From assembly GCA_009363875.1 (NCBI GenBank), contig CM018680.1, positions 11,105,625 to 11,169,624 of the forward strand: a DNA stretch of 64,000 nt, given 5' to 3'. A model generated the notes under the pieces. The model saw nothing but the letters and a program-made list of their open reading frames with translations. It was not told the origin of the DNA and did not search any database. Below, piece after piece: positions 11,618 to 22,479 of this stretch (its first letter is position 1; each line of letters begins with the position of its first letter). This DNA comes from Mikania micrantha (Eukaryota > Streptophyta > Magnoliopsida > Asterales > Asteraceae). The translations under genes were made by a program, and so were the position numbers.

Positions 11618-12158
11618 TACACTACTTGTACATATAACTAAGGAGAGGCCATTGGGTGGTACAGATGAAACAAGTATTACAAGTAACAAGTATGACATTG
11701 TGGATGTGTGCATGATCAATTCAATGGTTTTCAATTTACTTACTTATGAACTCACCAACCTAGTGTTGACTTGTTTTAAATGCATGTTTTCTCAGGTGAC
11801 GGACAGGTGTAGATATTCATATGCAAGTATTTAGCTAGTGGACTTTTAGAAGACCTAGCTTACTTTTGGATCGCATATTTTTGGATGACAAAACAGTGAA
11901 TCACTTTTGTATATCTTGTACAGTTCAAGATATAAACTCACTGATTCTTTTGATTAGATTTACTTAGTTAAATTATGATGTACAATGTAATTTAACTTTG
12001 TAATTCTATTTCATGTCATGATTAGCATTTCTCATTTATATCTCATGTGCTACGTAAACAATCTGATCAATTGATTATCAACTCAATGATATCGCGCCCC
12101 GGGAACCTTCCGCCCGACGAGAAAGCCCGATCCGTTCCCGCCGGCCCGGGGTGTGACA

Positions 12159-12482
12159 ATCTTGAATTGACAAATCCTATCCTTGGTCAAGATTTTGGTA
12201 CCACTATCAATGTATTATTGGTGCTAATATATAGGATCTATTGTAGCCAACCCACCACATCACTAATACTTTAGTAGCATTCCAATTACCTACCAAAACT
12301 CACATAAACTTTGAATACATTTGACTAGATGCTTGAATATTTAACTATGCTTCATGAATCAAATAAGTATAGAGATTATAGTAATTACAATCTTGAAATA
12401 GGATCTAATGATTGTATAGCTTGATATGTAATTGATTTTTAATATACAAATGGTATAGAATACAATGTTATATGATATTATA
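12159..12482. other. Unassigned AT-rich sequence between element 1 and element 5
   Basis: 324 bp with no credible open frame, RNA gene or repeat that I recognise. It flanks the right end of element 1 (target sequence begins ATCTT) and the end of the minus-strand LTR that starts at 12483. Confidence 0.6.
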
Positions 12483-12792
12483 TGTCACACCCCTAATCGG
12501 CGGGCTGGATTGACTTTCGTGTCAAGCGGAATGGTCTCGGTGCGTGATATCGGGTGATAATAGAAGTGATCAGATTGTTTCCATGGAACATGATATATGA
12601 TATGAAATGCTAAAATGAAATAGAATTACAAAGTTAAATTACATCAATCATGGTTCATAATTTGACAATGTAAATCTACCTAAAATAATCATGAACTAAC
12701 TATCTTCTATGTGCACAGCATATACAAAATGATTCGTATGTTGATTTCCAAAAGATATGGACATCCAAAAGTTTCTAGGTCCTCTAACCGGG
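12483..12792 (-). mobile_element. Element 5: minus-strand LTR remnant, first part
   Basis: Starts TGTCACACCCC, the reverse complement of an LTR end, and is similar to 38745-39060 and 47510-47830 (shared blocks such as GGCGGGCTGGAT and TACAAAATGATTCGTATG). It is cut at 12792 by element 2 and resumes at 37063. The CCGGG at 12788-12792 is the left target-site duplication of element 2. Confidence 0.85.
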
Positions 12793-12970
12793 TGTAACAT
12801 CTGTGCATTTAAGTCATGGTAGTCATAAACATTGATAGTACAATGTGTGTTTCGATTCAGTATGTCAATGTAATTCATGTGTTCTTATTTGTGTGTTATA
12901 GGATCTTATTAATTAGGAACAAGTATGTATTATTTATTTACAGTCGATTACGCTAGGCAAGAACATTATT

Positions 12971-13064
12971 GTATTATATCGGAACAGTGGTGGGCTGGCG
13001 TAGATAAGGCAGTTAGCTGGACTCTGGGTATGCCCTATACATATACTGCGTTCGGTATAATGGG
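12971..13064 (+). other. Recurrent LTR hairpin motif, copy B (element 2 5' LTR)
   Basis: Arms ATTATATCGGAACAGT and ACTGCGTTCGGTATAAT are complementary. The interior has GTGGTGGGCTGGCG, AAGGCAGTTAGCT and TATGCCCTATACATA. It lies in U3, unlike copy A, which lies in U5. Confidence 0.7.
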
Positions 13065-13152
13065 ATAGTGTTATTGCGTGGAGTTATGACAAATAGTATA
13101 ACAAACGAATTATTTAAACAAAATCGTAATACGTAAGCGAGACTGAGTATAG

Positions 13153-13172
13153 TTATGGGTGACGATCCATAA
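13153..13172 (+). other. U3 hairpin with GTGACGAT loop (element 2 5' LTR)
   Basis: TTATGG and CCATAA flank GTGACGAT, with weaker outer pairing (TAAGC near 13132 with GCTTA near 13189). Copy in the 3' LTR at 22841-22860. Confidence 0.65.
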
Positions 13173-13475
13173 AGTTACGAATGTTGAGCTTATAATTACG
13201 AGTAAACGACAATAAATAAATAATACGACCGAAGAACGTACGCAATTGCGGGTATACACGTAATTATATTCGTTTAACGGTCTAACTACGAACGAAAAGT
13301 AAAAAATAAATAAAACATCTATCTTTCGTTTTACAATTTTGAAACTCATCACAAATAATTCAAGAAATCTATTTCGCAATCTAAAATTTTCAATTAGGTA
13401 ATCGTGACGACACGTACGTAAAAATACGCGAAACCGACACCGAGCGAGACCGAATACGTGGGGAACCACCCGGGA

Positions 13476-13483
13476 CATAAAAG
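13476..13483 (+). promoter_or_regulatory. Putative LTR TATA box (element 2 5' LTR)
   Basis: CATAAAAG, about 680 bp into the LTR, is followed by a CT-rich stretch. The 3' LTR has the same box at 23164-23171. Confidence 0.55.
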
Positions 13484-13844
13484 CACTTAATTCCCTTCAT
13501 CCTCTTCATTTATTTCAGCTCATATCTCTCTCTCTCTAGAAATTTCGTCATCTCACTCTCTCACTAGAAAAACTTCACAAAAACTTTCATATCTCCTTTG
13601 TTTCTCCACGAAAATGGATGATTCTTGAACCTACGCGAAGCTATTGACATCCTCTACACGGAAGTACAAGGATCTGAGGTTTTATCAGGCTAAAAACGAG
13701 TTACGATCGAAGGAAAAATCTGAAAATAGGGTTTCCCTTTCTTTTGTTTAACCTACAAGACATTAGCCAGTTCTAAGCCATTTCGGTCGAACCCCAACCT
13801 TCACGAGGACTCACATACATGCAGCAACACCATGGGAAACCTCA

Positions 13845-14260
13845 AACCGAAGGTTAGAGCTGATGAGGATGACGAGCACGCATAGGTTCCTGCGTTTCAA
13901 GCTGTAGCTGAACCCTTAGGGGGCCTCACGAACCTTCACCGAACCATCATCAGCTCGACGAACCTTCATGCATCAGCCGAACCTTTGCTGATCAACTAAA
14001 CCTTTGGCCGCCGAACCCATTGACAACCAACGAACCTACGTCCGGGAACCCTTGTAGCCGAACCTTCACCACCATGCATGAACCTCTAGTATGAACGAAC
14101 CTTGTTGCCAATCACGAACACCGAATCCTTGCGGAACCATTTAGTCGGCCGAACCATCTGCATGTGGACGAATCTACGTAGTTGCCGAACCCTAGGATTA
14201 GTAGCAGCGAACCTGCTTTGCACGGCCAAGTCTCACACGAACCTATAGGTTCGCTGGTGT
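13845..14260 (+). repeat. Degenerate CGAACC word array (element 2 5' LTR)
   Basis: More than twenty irregularly spaced CGAACC/CCGAACC words, in no fixed frame and without a constant period. The same array is at 34625-35010 in the 3' LTR and a related one is at 49690-50040 in a solo LTR. Confidence 0.75.
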
Positions 14261-14334
14261 GGAGCCGGTCTCAACTGTTTTGTCCTCGATCATCGTGGGT
14301 CTCGCACTTTTATTAGAATTAGTTCTAGCCCAGT

Positions 14335-14700
14335 AGAATTGTGTGGCCCATTTAAATCCCGGCCCAAGACTAGCCTCACAATTGGTCACATGAAAACCCA
14401 TTTGATCCATATTCCTTGATTCGGCCCAACAACCCACTTAACCGGCCCAGGCATCATCCACGAGCCCAACCATTGCACTTGGGTCAATAACAATCGCACG
14501 GACCCAACAACATACACATTGGCCATGACACCCGAAATTGTTTAATAAATAAAATGGGATAATCATGGCCCAATAGGCCCACGCGTAAATCATTTGAGCC
14601 CGACCATAATCTTAGGTGGCCCATGTGAACTTGTTGGGCCGTGACTAATCTTTCGGCCCAGTTATAGTTGGCTCATTTGGGGTAGTTGGCCCAACATAAG
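14335..14700 (+). promoter_or_regulatory. GGCCCA-rich stretch (element 2 5' LTR)
   Basis: Repeated GGCCCA and GGCCCAAC words on both strands. TGGGCC/T is the plant site II element bound by TCP factors in promoters of growth genes; function here is inference. Counterpart at 35075-35460. Confidence 0.5.
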
Positions 14701-16315
14701 GCACACTAGTTAAATTTCAATAAACATGTACTCATTTCAAAGATGTTAACATTTTGATAATACATAAATCTAACACTCAGGAATTTACTTCATAAGGATT
14801 CGAATTTGGTTAAAAACAAGCTATTCAAAAGATAATTAAGATTATGATAACACAAGTCAATCAATTAATCAAAGATTACAATATCACAAATATTATATTC
14901 TATGTATGATTACAATGTTATAGGAACCAGTTAGAAGTCTTGTTTACTACTTGCTACTTGTTCTAGTTAAATGTCTACTGCAGTCAGGTGAGAACATTAG
15001 CCACTCTTTTACCGTTTTATAACTGTTTTGGGGTGGAACACGTGACCAAACACTATTTATGCAAATCACATTTCATATACATGATTCATGTTACTGTTCA
15101 ACTGTTATAGGTTCACTTTACAAGTTCAAGGGATTTATCAACTATTTTTAAAGAAAGGATTTATCATGTTTTAAAAAGGATTTATCAATGGTTTTAATGG
15201 TTTTATGAATGTGAAACGCTTTTAAAGAATAAGTTTTAGAAACTTTTTTACTAAAATCTTGTGTTTTCGATAAATAATCTTTATAAACCTTGTTATTATA
15301 CAAGGACACTATTCTCAGTTTTAAATCAAGGATTTCTTTACACGGTTTCAAATCAATAGTTTCATGGTGGTAATCAAGCAAAAAGGGTTTTCAATTAAAG
15401 GTATTCAATCAAAAGGGTTTCAAATCAAAGTATTCAAAAGCATGGTGTTCATCGTTGTGAACAAACTTATACACACATCAAGACACATATTCTTATTCTT
15501 ATAGCGTTAGTACTGGGTGATCACAACAAGGGAAAGCGGGACACGTTTCAGTTACGCCAAGGCTACGGTTAGCTTTTTAAATTTGTTTTAAAAACTAACC
15601 ATAGATTGGATGCTTTACGGTAATATGGATTTGCTGCTAATTAACTTTACCAGCATAGGTCATATTGACCGGGTACGTCAACACGGAGTTTGTCTTCTGA
15701 GTAAACTCATTAGTGCAGCTCGTGTTGAATGCGTTTGCTGACTACTTTTTCTGACTCCAAACGTAGTTTGGGACTTGATTATATGTTGGCTTTTCTAGTA
15801 GACAGTCATTTGACTGTTTGCACACGTTAATCTTACTTGATGTTAGTTTGGGTTGCAACTATCCATGTTATTTTCATTAACTGTATACATATGTTTTACA
15901 ATGCAGATTCATATTTACAAATGTTAGACCTATTGTTCTCACCAACTACTTTTGTAGGTGACAGTTTTTTTTCACGTGTTTCAGGTAATCAGGTTTAGAG
16001 CTTCACAAGGACAACTAAGGAGACCATAGTTAAGATAGAACAAGATAAAGAAACAAGCTAGGATGGATTAGAAACTCACACAATCCTGATTGTTTGATTG
16101 TCTTGTCTGAGTCTTATTTTGTAAACAATATTTTTGGGTCTATAGTTGTCATTATTTTGGTAGATAGATAGAATGTCTTTAACTTAACAACTGTCTAAAC
16201 TCTATGAAATTTAGTAATGCATTGTGGTTGTTCTTATTCGATACTTGTGCATCATTCAACCATCGATCGTCACCGCGCCGTGGATTCCGCACGCGGCGCA
16301 GGGGGTGTGACAGGT

Positions 16316-16329
16316 TGGTATCAGAGCCA
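16316..16329 (+). other. Element 2 primer-binding site (tRNA-iMet type)
   Basis: TGGTATCAGAGCCA, three bases (GGT) after the LTR end at 16312. Confidence 0.92.
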
Positions 16330-16573
16330 AGGTTGTAGAGAACTAGGAAAAACCCAATAATTAATGACCTAGACTATAACCTAAGCTACCCCATAGGACT
16401 AAGTGCTATAGGCTTGAGGAAACTTTGGATCTAAGTAAACCTAAGTAAGCATTAAGTCTACATTAAGCTTGAAAGATCTTAAGGATACTTTTCTAAGTTT
16501 ACATGTCGAGTCAAGGAATTTGGATCGGAATTCTATAATCTTAGAAACCGAACTAAATTACTCAACACATATC

Positions 16574-16786
16574 CATCAAAGGATTTTAGAGGCAAAGATC
16601 TGTATTGTTAGTGTCTTTGGTCTGAAATTCTCATCATGTATATTCATCAAAGGATTTCAGAGGCAAAGATCTGTATTCTTAGTATCTTTGGTCTGAAATT
16701 CTCACCGTGTATATTCATCAAAGGATCTCAGAGGCAAAGATCTGTATTCTTAGTATCTTTGATATGAAATTCTCATCATGTTATCA
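16574..16786 (+). repeat. Three tandem 71-bp repeats in the element 2 leader
   Basis: Units start at 16574, 16645 and 16716, each beginning CATCAAAGGAT and containing AGAGGCAAAGATCTGTATT and GAAATTCTCA. Exact 71-bp spacing with a few substitutions per unit. Confidence 0.92.
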
Positions 16787-17077
16787 TCATCATGTATTCA
16801 TCATCATTAGAACTTCATAACTTAGAATCTGTGTAACAGAATTCTTTAGTTGAAGTTCACACGAGGAGATCATTATACTCAATACTATAAGTGTTGGGAA
16901 CCTAGGCTAATTAACCTAGGACAGAAATACTAAAATTGAAGGTCTTGATTTCAAGTAAATTAAGAACCACGGTTTACCTAATCATAACCATATTCATAGT
17001 ACAAGAGACAATCACGAATCAATCATAATCAAGAGTTGGGATCCTAGCTTCAAATACAAACGACGGCCAAGCTCTAA

Positions 17078-17165
17078 CATACTGAAGTGGTGGTGGGATG
17101 TCGGCTGGGCAGGCAGTTAGCTTGACCCTACGTATGCCCTATATATAAACTAACTTCAGTATGAT
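17078..17165 (+). other. Recurrent hairpin motif, copy C (element 2 leader)
   Basis: CATACTGAAGT pairs perfectly with ACTTCAGTATG. The interior has GTGGTGGGATGTCGGCTGGG, AGCTTGACCC and TATGCCCTATATATAA; GGGCA and TGCCC can pair inside. Confidence 0.75.
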
Positions 17166-17596
17166 AGGGGGAATCCGGCGTTCATATTTGAAGTGAAAAT
17201 CCGGGAGCAACTGGAATCATGGAACATCTGTCAAACATATGAGATACAACCATTGGAGATAAAATCATTGTATGAATCAATCATGGTGTTAATCAACCAT
17301 TGTGTGTGAATTAATCAAGTTGTGAACATTCTTTAAATGTAAACCTTAAGTGAAATTCTTAAGTGATTACATGATTAGTACTTACTAACATAGATTAACG
17401 TAACAAATGTAGAGCACACGTATGATTTAGTTTTACATGTTAACAGTTGTTAGTAGGTGCACGCATAATTCAACCATAATTCAACCATAGATTCAATCAT
17501 AGTTCAATTGATCAAATATCATGGAATTCTTAATCGATGGAACATACTTGGGAATCAATACAACCGTGTTGCCAAATGCTAGCAAGGGCATGATCG

Positions 17597-17687
17597 TAGT
17601 ATATCGAAGCGGCAGTGGGCTGGCGTCTGGGCTGGCAGGTTGCTTGACCCTTTCGTATGCCCTATACATAAGCTATCTTCGATATAA
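17597..17687 (+). other. Recurrent hairpin motif, copy D (element 2 leader)
   Basis: TATATCGAAG pairs perfectly with CTTCGATATA. The interior has AGTGGGCTGGCGTCTGGGC, TTGCTTGACCC and TATGCCCTATACATAAGC. It is about 520 bp downstream of copy C. Confidence 0.75.
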
Positions 17688-17919
17688 TGGGAAAGTGTCA
17701 GTGTGTAAGTTTGATGGAGTGAAATCATGAGACATCATACACAATCACATGAAAAGCACGCTAAAAGGTTAACTGATTTTTTGTTAACCGACTTTGTATG
17801 CTTTTCCATATTACAATTGAATGATAATAATAGTAGTATGAACATATTACTAACTTTATAATGTAAATTCAATTGTATCCTTTCTCATTTCTGACCCACT
17901 TGTGGCTTCTATTCGTAGA

Positions 17920-20900
17920 ATGCCTCCTCGACGTGACCCCAACGGAGAGGGTTCAACAAGTGGCAACAATGATAAGATCAACAAAATTTCCCGGGCCATC
18001 GCCATACACATGAGGGATGTCATCCCGGGTATGGTCACTGATATCACCCGGAATCTTCGGGGGAGTACCAGTGATACAGAAAACAACTCAAAAACCAAAA
18101 ACACCAGAACTATTAATTTCACTTTCAAACAGTTCAATGATGCTAAGCCTCCAAAGTACGCTTGTACTGAGGGAGCTACTAGCTTGCTGCAATGGCTTGA
18201 GAGTATTGAGGATATCCTTGACTTCATAGGATGCCCGGAAAATCTGAAGGTCATGATGGTCTCAAGCACTTTACACAAAGGCGCACTCACCTGGTGGAAT
18301 TCGGAGAACACTAGAGGACGGGAAGTTGCTTTGGCCTTACAGTGGGAAGGTTTCAAGAATCTACTTGTGGAAAAGTTTTGTCCACGACATGAATTGAAGA
18401 AACTCGAGGTTCAAATGTTGAATTTGGTCCAAGACAGTGGCGAAAGCATGAAATATACAACTCGTTTCCATGAGTTGTGCATTCTGGTGCCACATTTAGT
18501 TACTCCTCTATCCTGCAGGATAGAGAAGTACATTGAAGGCTTACCCCTAGTCATCATGGGAACTGTTATGGGGAGTAACCCCACTACTCTGGAGGCGGCA
18601 ATTCATCTTGGCGCTACTCTTACTGAAGAGTATGTTAAGTCTGGTGTGCTCACTAGATAGGGGTACAATAGAGCACAGATTGAAGAAGGCAAGAAGCCCG
18701 AGCAACACCAGCACAAGAAGAAGAAGCAAAAGAGAATCAAGAATTTTGCAGCCATGACTGTAGCTGCACCCACTCAAGCCAATCCCATTACTGCTATCCT
18801 GCAACCTACTACGGCCAGAAAGCCCTATACTAGCCCGTACCCACTTTTCCCCAAATGTCAATACCATCACTTACCCACGATTCCATGCAGAAAATGTCTC
18901 AAGTGTGGACGATTCGGACACTTGGCCGCAACATGTCAAACCACTCATCTTGCTGCTACTACCGCTACCACCGTTCCTACTACTACAGGTGGAAAAGCCT
19001 GTTATAACTGTGGAGTAGAGGGACACTTTAGAAACCAATGTCCACGTCTCAACAACACAACTGCTACTGCTCGTGCCTTTGTTATCGGAGCTAACGAAGC
19101 ACGCGAGAAACCGGCAGTCGTCACGGGTACATTTCTCATTAATGGTCATTACGTTTCTATCATATTTGATACTGGAGCTGATAAAAGTTTTGTCTCTGCT
19201 TATACTTCTTCTTTGTTTAATATACAACCATCCATACTTACTGCCTCATACACCATAGAAGTAGCCGATGGTAAGACCATATTTGTGAATTCAATAATTC
19301 ATGGTTGTGAAATAAGATTAAGCGACCATCTTCTCCTCATCGATCTTATTCCTATGACGCTCGGAAGCTTCGAAGTCGTAGTAGGAATGGATTGGTTACC
19401 CAAAAACCACGCCGAGATTGTTTGCTCGGAGAAACTTATTCGGATTCCTCTAACGTCTTGTGAAACGATGAGAGTTTACGGCGAGAAACCCTGCCGCGGA
19501 TTGAAGATGGTGTCGTGCATCAAGGCTAGGAAGTACCTGAAGAAGAAGTACTATGCATTCCTGGCACACGTGGTAGAGAAGAAACCTGAAAAGAAATCGG
19601 TTGAAGACATTCCGGTCATCAGAGATTATCCTGACGTATTTCCAGAAGACTTGCCTGGACTTCCACCAGTTAGACAAGTGGAGTTTAGAATCGATCTCGT
19701 CCCTGGAGCGAACCCATTAGCGAAGTCACCATATCGATTAGCACCATCTGAGATGCAAGAACTGTCTAGTCAGCTTCAGGAACTTCTAGATAAAGGGTTC
19801 ATTAGACCGAGTTTCTCTCCATGGGGAGCTCCGGTTCTCTTTGTCAAGAAGAAAGATGGTTCGTTTCGTATGTGCCTCGACTATCGTGAGCTAAACAAGT
19901 TGACAATCAAGAACAGATATCCTCTGCCTAGGATCGATGATCTGTTTGATCAATTACAGGGAGTGACTTGCTTCTCTAAGATCGACTTACGATCCAGGTA
20001 TCATCAGTTGCGAGTAAATGATGAGGATATACCAAAGACTGCATTTAGGACTCGATGTGGACACTACGAGTTTGTGGTTATGCCATTTGGACTGACCAAT
20101 GCACCGGCAGTGTTCATGGACTTGATGAATCGAGTCTGCAGGCCATACTTAGATCAGTTTGTCATCGTCTTCATTGATGATATACTGATTTATTCCAAGA
20201 CGGAGGATGAACATGAGGATCATTTTAGGAAAGTCTTAGAGATACTAAGAGCCGAACAGCTTTATGCTAAATTCTCTAAATGTGAATTTTGGTTAAAAGA
20301 AGTTCATTTCTTAGGGCATGTTATCAACATGGATGGGATACATGTAGATCCAGCAAAGATTGAGGCAATTAAGAACTGGACTACCCCATCTACTCCAACA
20401 GAAATTCGTTCATTTCTGGGTTTGGCAGGCTATTACAGAAGGTTCATCGCGAATTTTTCAAAGATCGCCTTGCCACTTACCACTCTGACTCAGAAAAGTC
20501 AAGCGTTTATATGGGGACAGAAACAAGAAGATGCATTCCAACTGCTTAAACAGAAGTTATGCAACTCCCCTATTCTTAGTCTTCCAAAGGGCAGTGATGA
20601 TTTCATTATCTACTGCGATGCTTCAAACCTTGGCCTCGGTTGTGTACTTATGCAACGGGACAAGGTGATTGCATATGCTTCAAGACAGCTTAAGGTTCAC
20701 GAGAAGAATTATACTCCTCATGACCTTGAATTAGGGGTTGTGGTATTTGCATTAAAAATCTAGAGACACTATCTTTATGGTACAAAATGTATCATCTATA
20801 CCGATCACAAGAGTCTACAACACATTCTCAATCAAAAAGAACTCAACATGAGACAACGACGTTGGGTTGAGCTTCTAACTGACTACGACTGTGAGATTTG

Positions 20901-22446
20901 TTATCATCCGGGTAAAGCTAATGTGGTGGCGGATGCTCTTAGTCGTAAGGAACTAGTCAAACCAATTCGTGTAAGAGCTATGGAGATCAACACACAGCCA
21001 AATTTGAAGGACTTGATTCGTATTGCACAACAACAAGTGGTGATAGACAATCAACTGAAGAAAGACTTAGACTGCGGAATTGAGGAGAAACTAGAACCTC
21101 GATCTGATGGGGTATTATACCTCAACGGACGCATTTGGATTCCAAAGTCAGAAGAATTGTGCACACTCATCTGTGATGAGGCTCATAAGTCACGATACTT
21201 AGTTCATCCTGGAGCAGATAAGATGTACCAAGACTTGCGAGCATCTTACTGGTGGTCGGGAATGAAGAAAGACATAGCATTGTATGTGGGGAAATGTCTA
21301 ACATGTTCAAAAGTCAAGGCAGAACATCAGAAGCCTTCAGGACTCCTCCAGCAACCTGAAATTCCTCAATGGAAATGTGAACAAATTTCCATGGATTTCA
21401 TAACCAAGTTGCCGAGAACTCCACGAGGATTCGATTCGATTTGGGTGATCGTTGATCGACTCACCAAATCTGCTCATTTTCTCCCAATTTAAGAGGATTA
21501 CAAAATGGAGAAGTTAGCCACCTTATACATCAATGAAATCATTGTGCGTCATGGTACTCCAACATCAGTCATTTCTGAGCGTGATAGTCGTTTTACTTCT
21601 CGTTTTTGGCAATCATTGCAAAAGGCTTTGGGAACCCGTGTTAATCTTAGCACGGCGTATCATCCCCAAACCGACGGTCAAAGCAAGACTACTATCCAAA
21701 CACTCCAGGACATGCTTCGTTCTAGTGTGATTGACTTCGGTGGGAGTTGGGATACTCATCTTCCACTCATCGAGGTTTCTTACAACAACAGCTATCATAC
21801 AGGCATTCAATGTCCACCATTCAAAGCTTTATATGGTAGGAAGTGCCGATCACCGGTCTGTTGGACCGAGGTTGGTGACTCACAGGTCGTAGGACCTGAA
21901 CTCATTCAAGAAATAACAGACAAGATCACAATCATTCAAGCAAGGTTTAAGGCCGCAAGGGATGGGCAAAAGAGTTATGCGGATCGACGTCGGAAACCGC
22001 TTGAGTTTCAAGTTGGTGACCAAGTCTTACTTAAGGTTTCTCCCTGGAAAGGCGTAGTCCGATTTGGGAAGAAAGGGAAACTTGCACCAAGGTACGTTGG
22101 GCCTTTTGAGATCCTGGAAAGGATTGGTCCCGTAGCCTACAAACTCAAACTTCCTGTAGAGCTATGTAATGTTCACGATACGTTTCATGTATCGAATCTT
22201 AAGAAATGCTTGGCGGATCATGATGTTCAGATTCCACTGGAAGACATTCAGATTCAAAACAACATGCAATTCATAGAACTTTCGATCGAAATCATGGATC
22301 ATGGAGTCAAGAAACTTAAACGTAGCCGTATTCCGATCGTAAAGGTACGATGGGAGGGCAAACGTGGTGTTGAACTCACCTGGGAACGTGAAGACCAGAT
22401 GAAGCTTAAGTACCCTCATCTTTTTACAGTATCTTCGGCTAGTTAA
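17920..22446 (+). pseudogene. gag-pol: Gag-Pol pseudogene of element 2: three in-frame stops, no frameshift
   Basis: Start taken at ATG 17920 (the frame opens at GTG 17902). One frame runs 1508 codons, broken at 18658 (TAG, codon 247, end of Gag), 20761 (TAG where element 1 has W in the RNase H motif KIWRHYL, codon 948) and 21490 (TAA in integrase, codon 1191). Visible: Gag core, two CCHC knuckles (CLKCGRFGHLAATC, CYNCGVEGHFRNQC), protease DTGAD near 417, RT with FIDD near 751, RNase H, integrase HHCC and core, chromodomain-like tail. The integrase core is also altered: the second acidic position reads SERDSRF instead of SDRDSRF and the third reads GQSKTT instead of GQSERT. An RT motif has LRSRYHQ where element 1 has LRSGYHQ. 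The product cannot act without readthrough and the integrase would be dead. It is a relative, not a close copy, of element 1. Confidence 0.93.
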
Positions 22447-22479
22447 TTTCGGGATGAAATTCCCTTAACTAGGGGAGAC
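22445..22479 (+). other. Element 2 pre-PPT palindrome and polypurine tract
   Basis: AATTTCGGGATGAAATT at 22445-22461 overlaps the stop codon and precedes AACTAGGGGAGAC, which abuts the 3' LTR. Confidence 0.85.

Larger units (their letters stand above)
1..12158 (+). mobile_element. Element 1: Ty3/gypsy chromovirus (Tekay-like), structurally intact, 5' end beyond window
   Basis: An LTR retrotransposon with, in order, a 5' LTR (truncated by the window edge), primer-binding site, one Gag-Pol frame, polypurine tract and a complete 4514-bp 3' LTR. Window position x in the left LTR matches x+9342 in the right LTR with no gap over 2816 bp; by eye I count seven substitutions (near 96, 124, 182, 1658, 2711, 2778 and 2788), about 0.25%. 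The Tekay assignment is inference from LTR length, the initiator-Met primer site and the chromodomain-like tail. The left target-site duplication is off the window; the right flank starts ATCTT. This is the only element here with an undamaged coding region. Confidence 0.95.
7645..12158 (+). repeat. Element 1 3' LTR, complete (4514 bp)
   Basis: Starts TGTGACA after the polypurine tract and ends TGTGACA at 12158. Read from the left it contains U3 hairpins (8048-8128, 8178-8206), a TATA-like box (8425-8432), a CT-rich segment just after it, a run of CATTCGGC-like words (about 8900-9070), a GGCCCA-rich stretch (about 9190-9520), a long AT-rich body and the recurrent hairpin motif at 11537-11617. 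If transcription starts just after 8432, R plus U5 would be about 3.7 kb, which is very long. The 109-aa open frame at 8881-9210 follows the CATTCG words and shows no domain; I treat it as chance. Confidence 0.96.
12793..16312 (+). repeat. Element 2 5' LTR (3520 bp)
   Basis: Starts TGTAACATCTGTG and ends TGTGACA, three bases before the primer site. Contents: recurrent hairpin motif (12971-13064), U3 hairpin with GTGACGAT loop (13153-13172), ATAAAAG box (13476-13483), CT-rich tract (about 13525-13570), an array of CGAACC words (about 13845-14260), a GGCCCA-rich stretch (about 14335-14700) and an AT-rich body with no gene. The minus-strand 77-aa frame at 15148-15381 is low-complexity and looks like chance. 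Confidence 0.94.
16330..17919 (+). other. Element 2 long untranslated leader
   Basis: About 1.6 kb between the primer site and the gag ATG, compared with about 150 bp in elements 1 and 6. It contains three 71-bp tandem units and two copies of the recurrent hairpin motif. I see no gene; small frames at 16469-16696 and 17521-17730 run through the repeats and hairpin. Confidence 0.8.

Noticed and set aside
12159..12482. Possible host gene fragment between elements
   Set aside because: No open frame, splice signal or RNA gene that I could support in this short AT-rich stretch.
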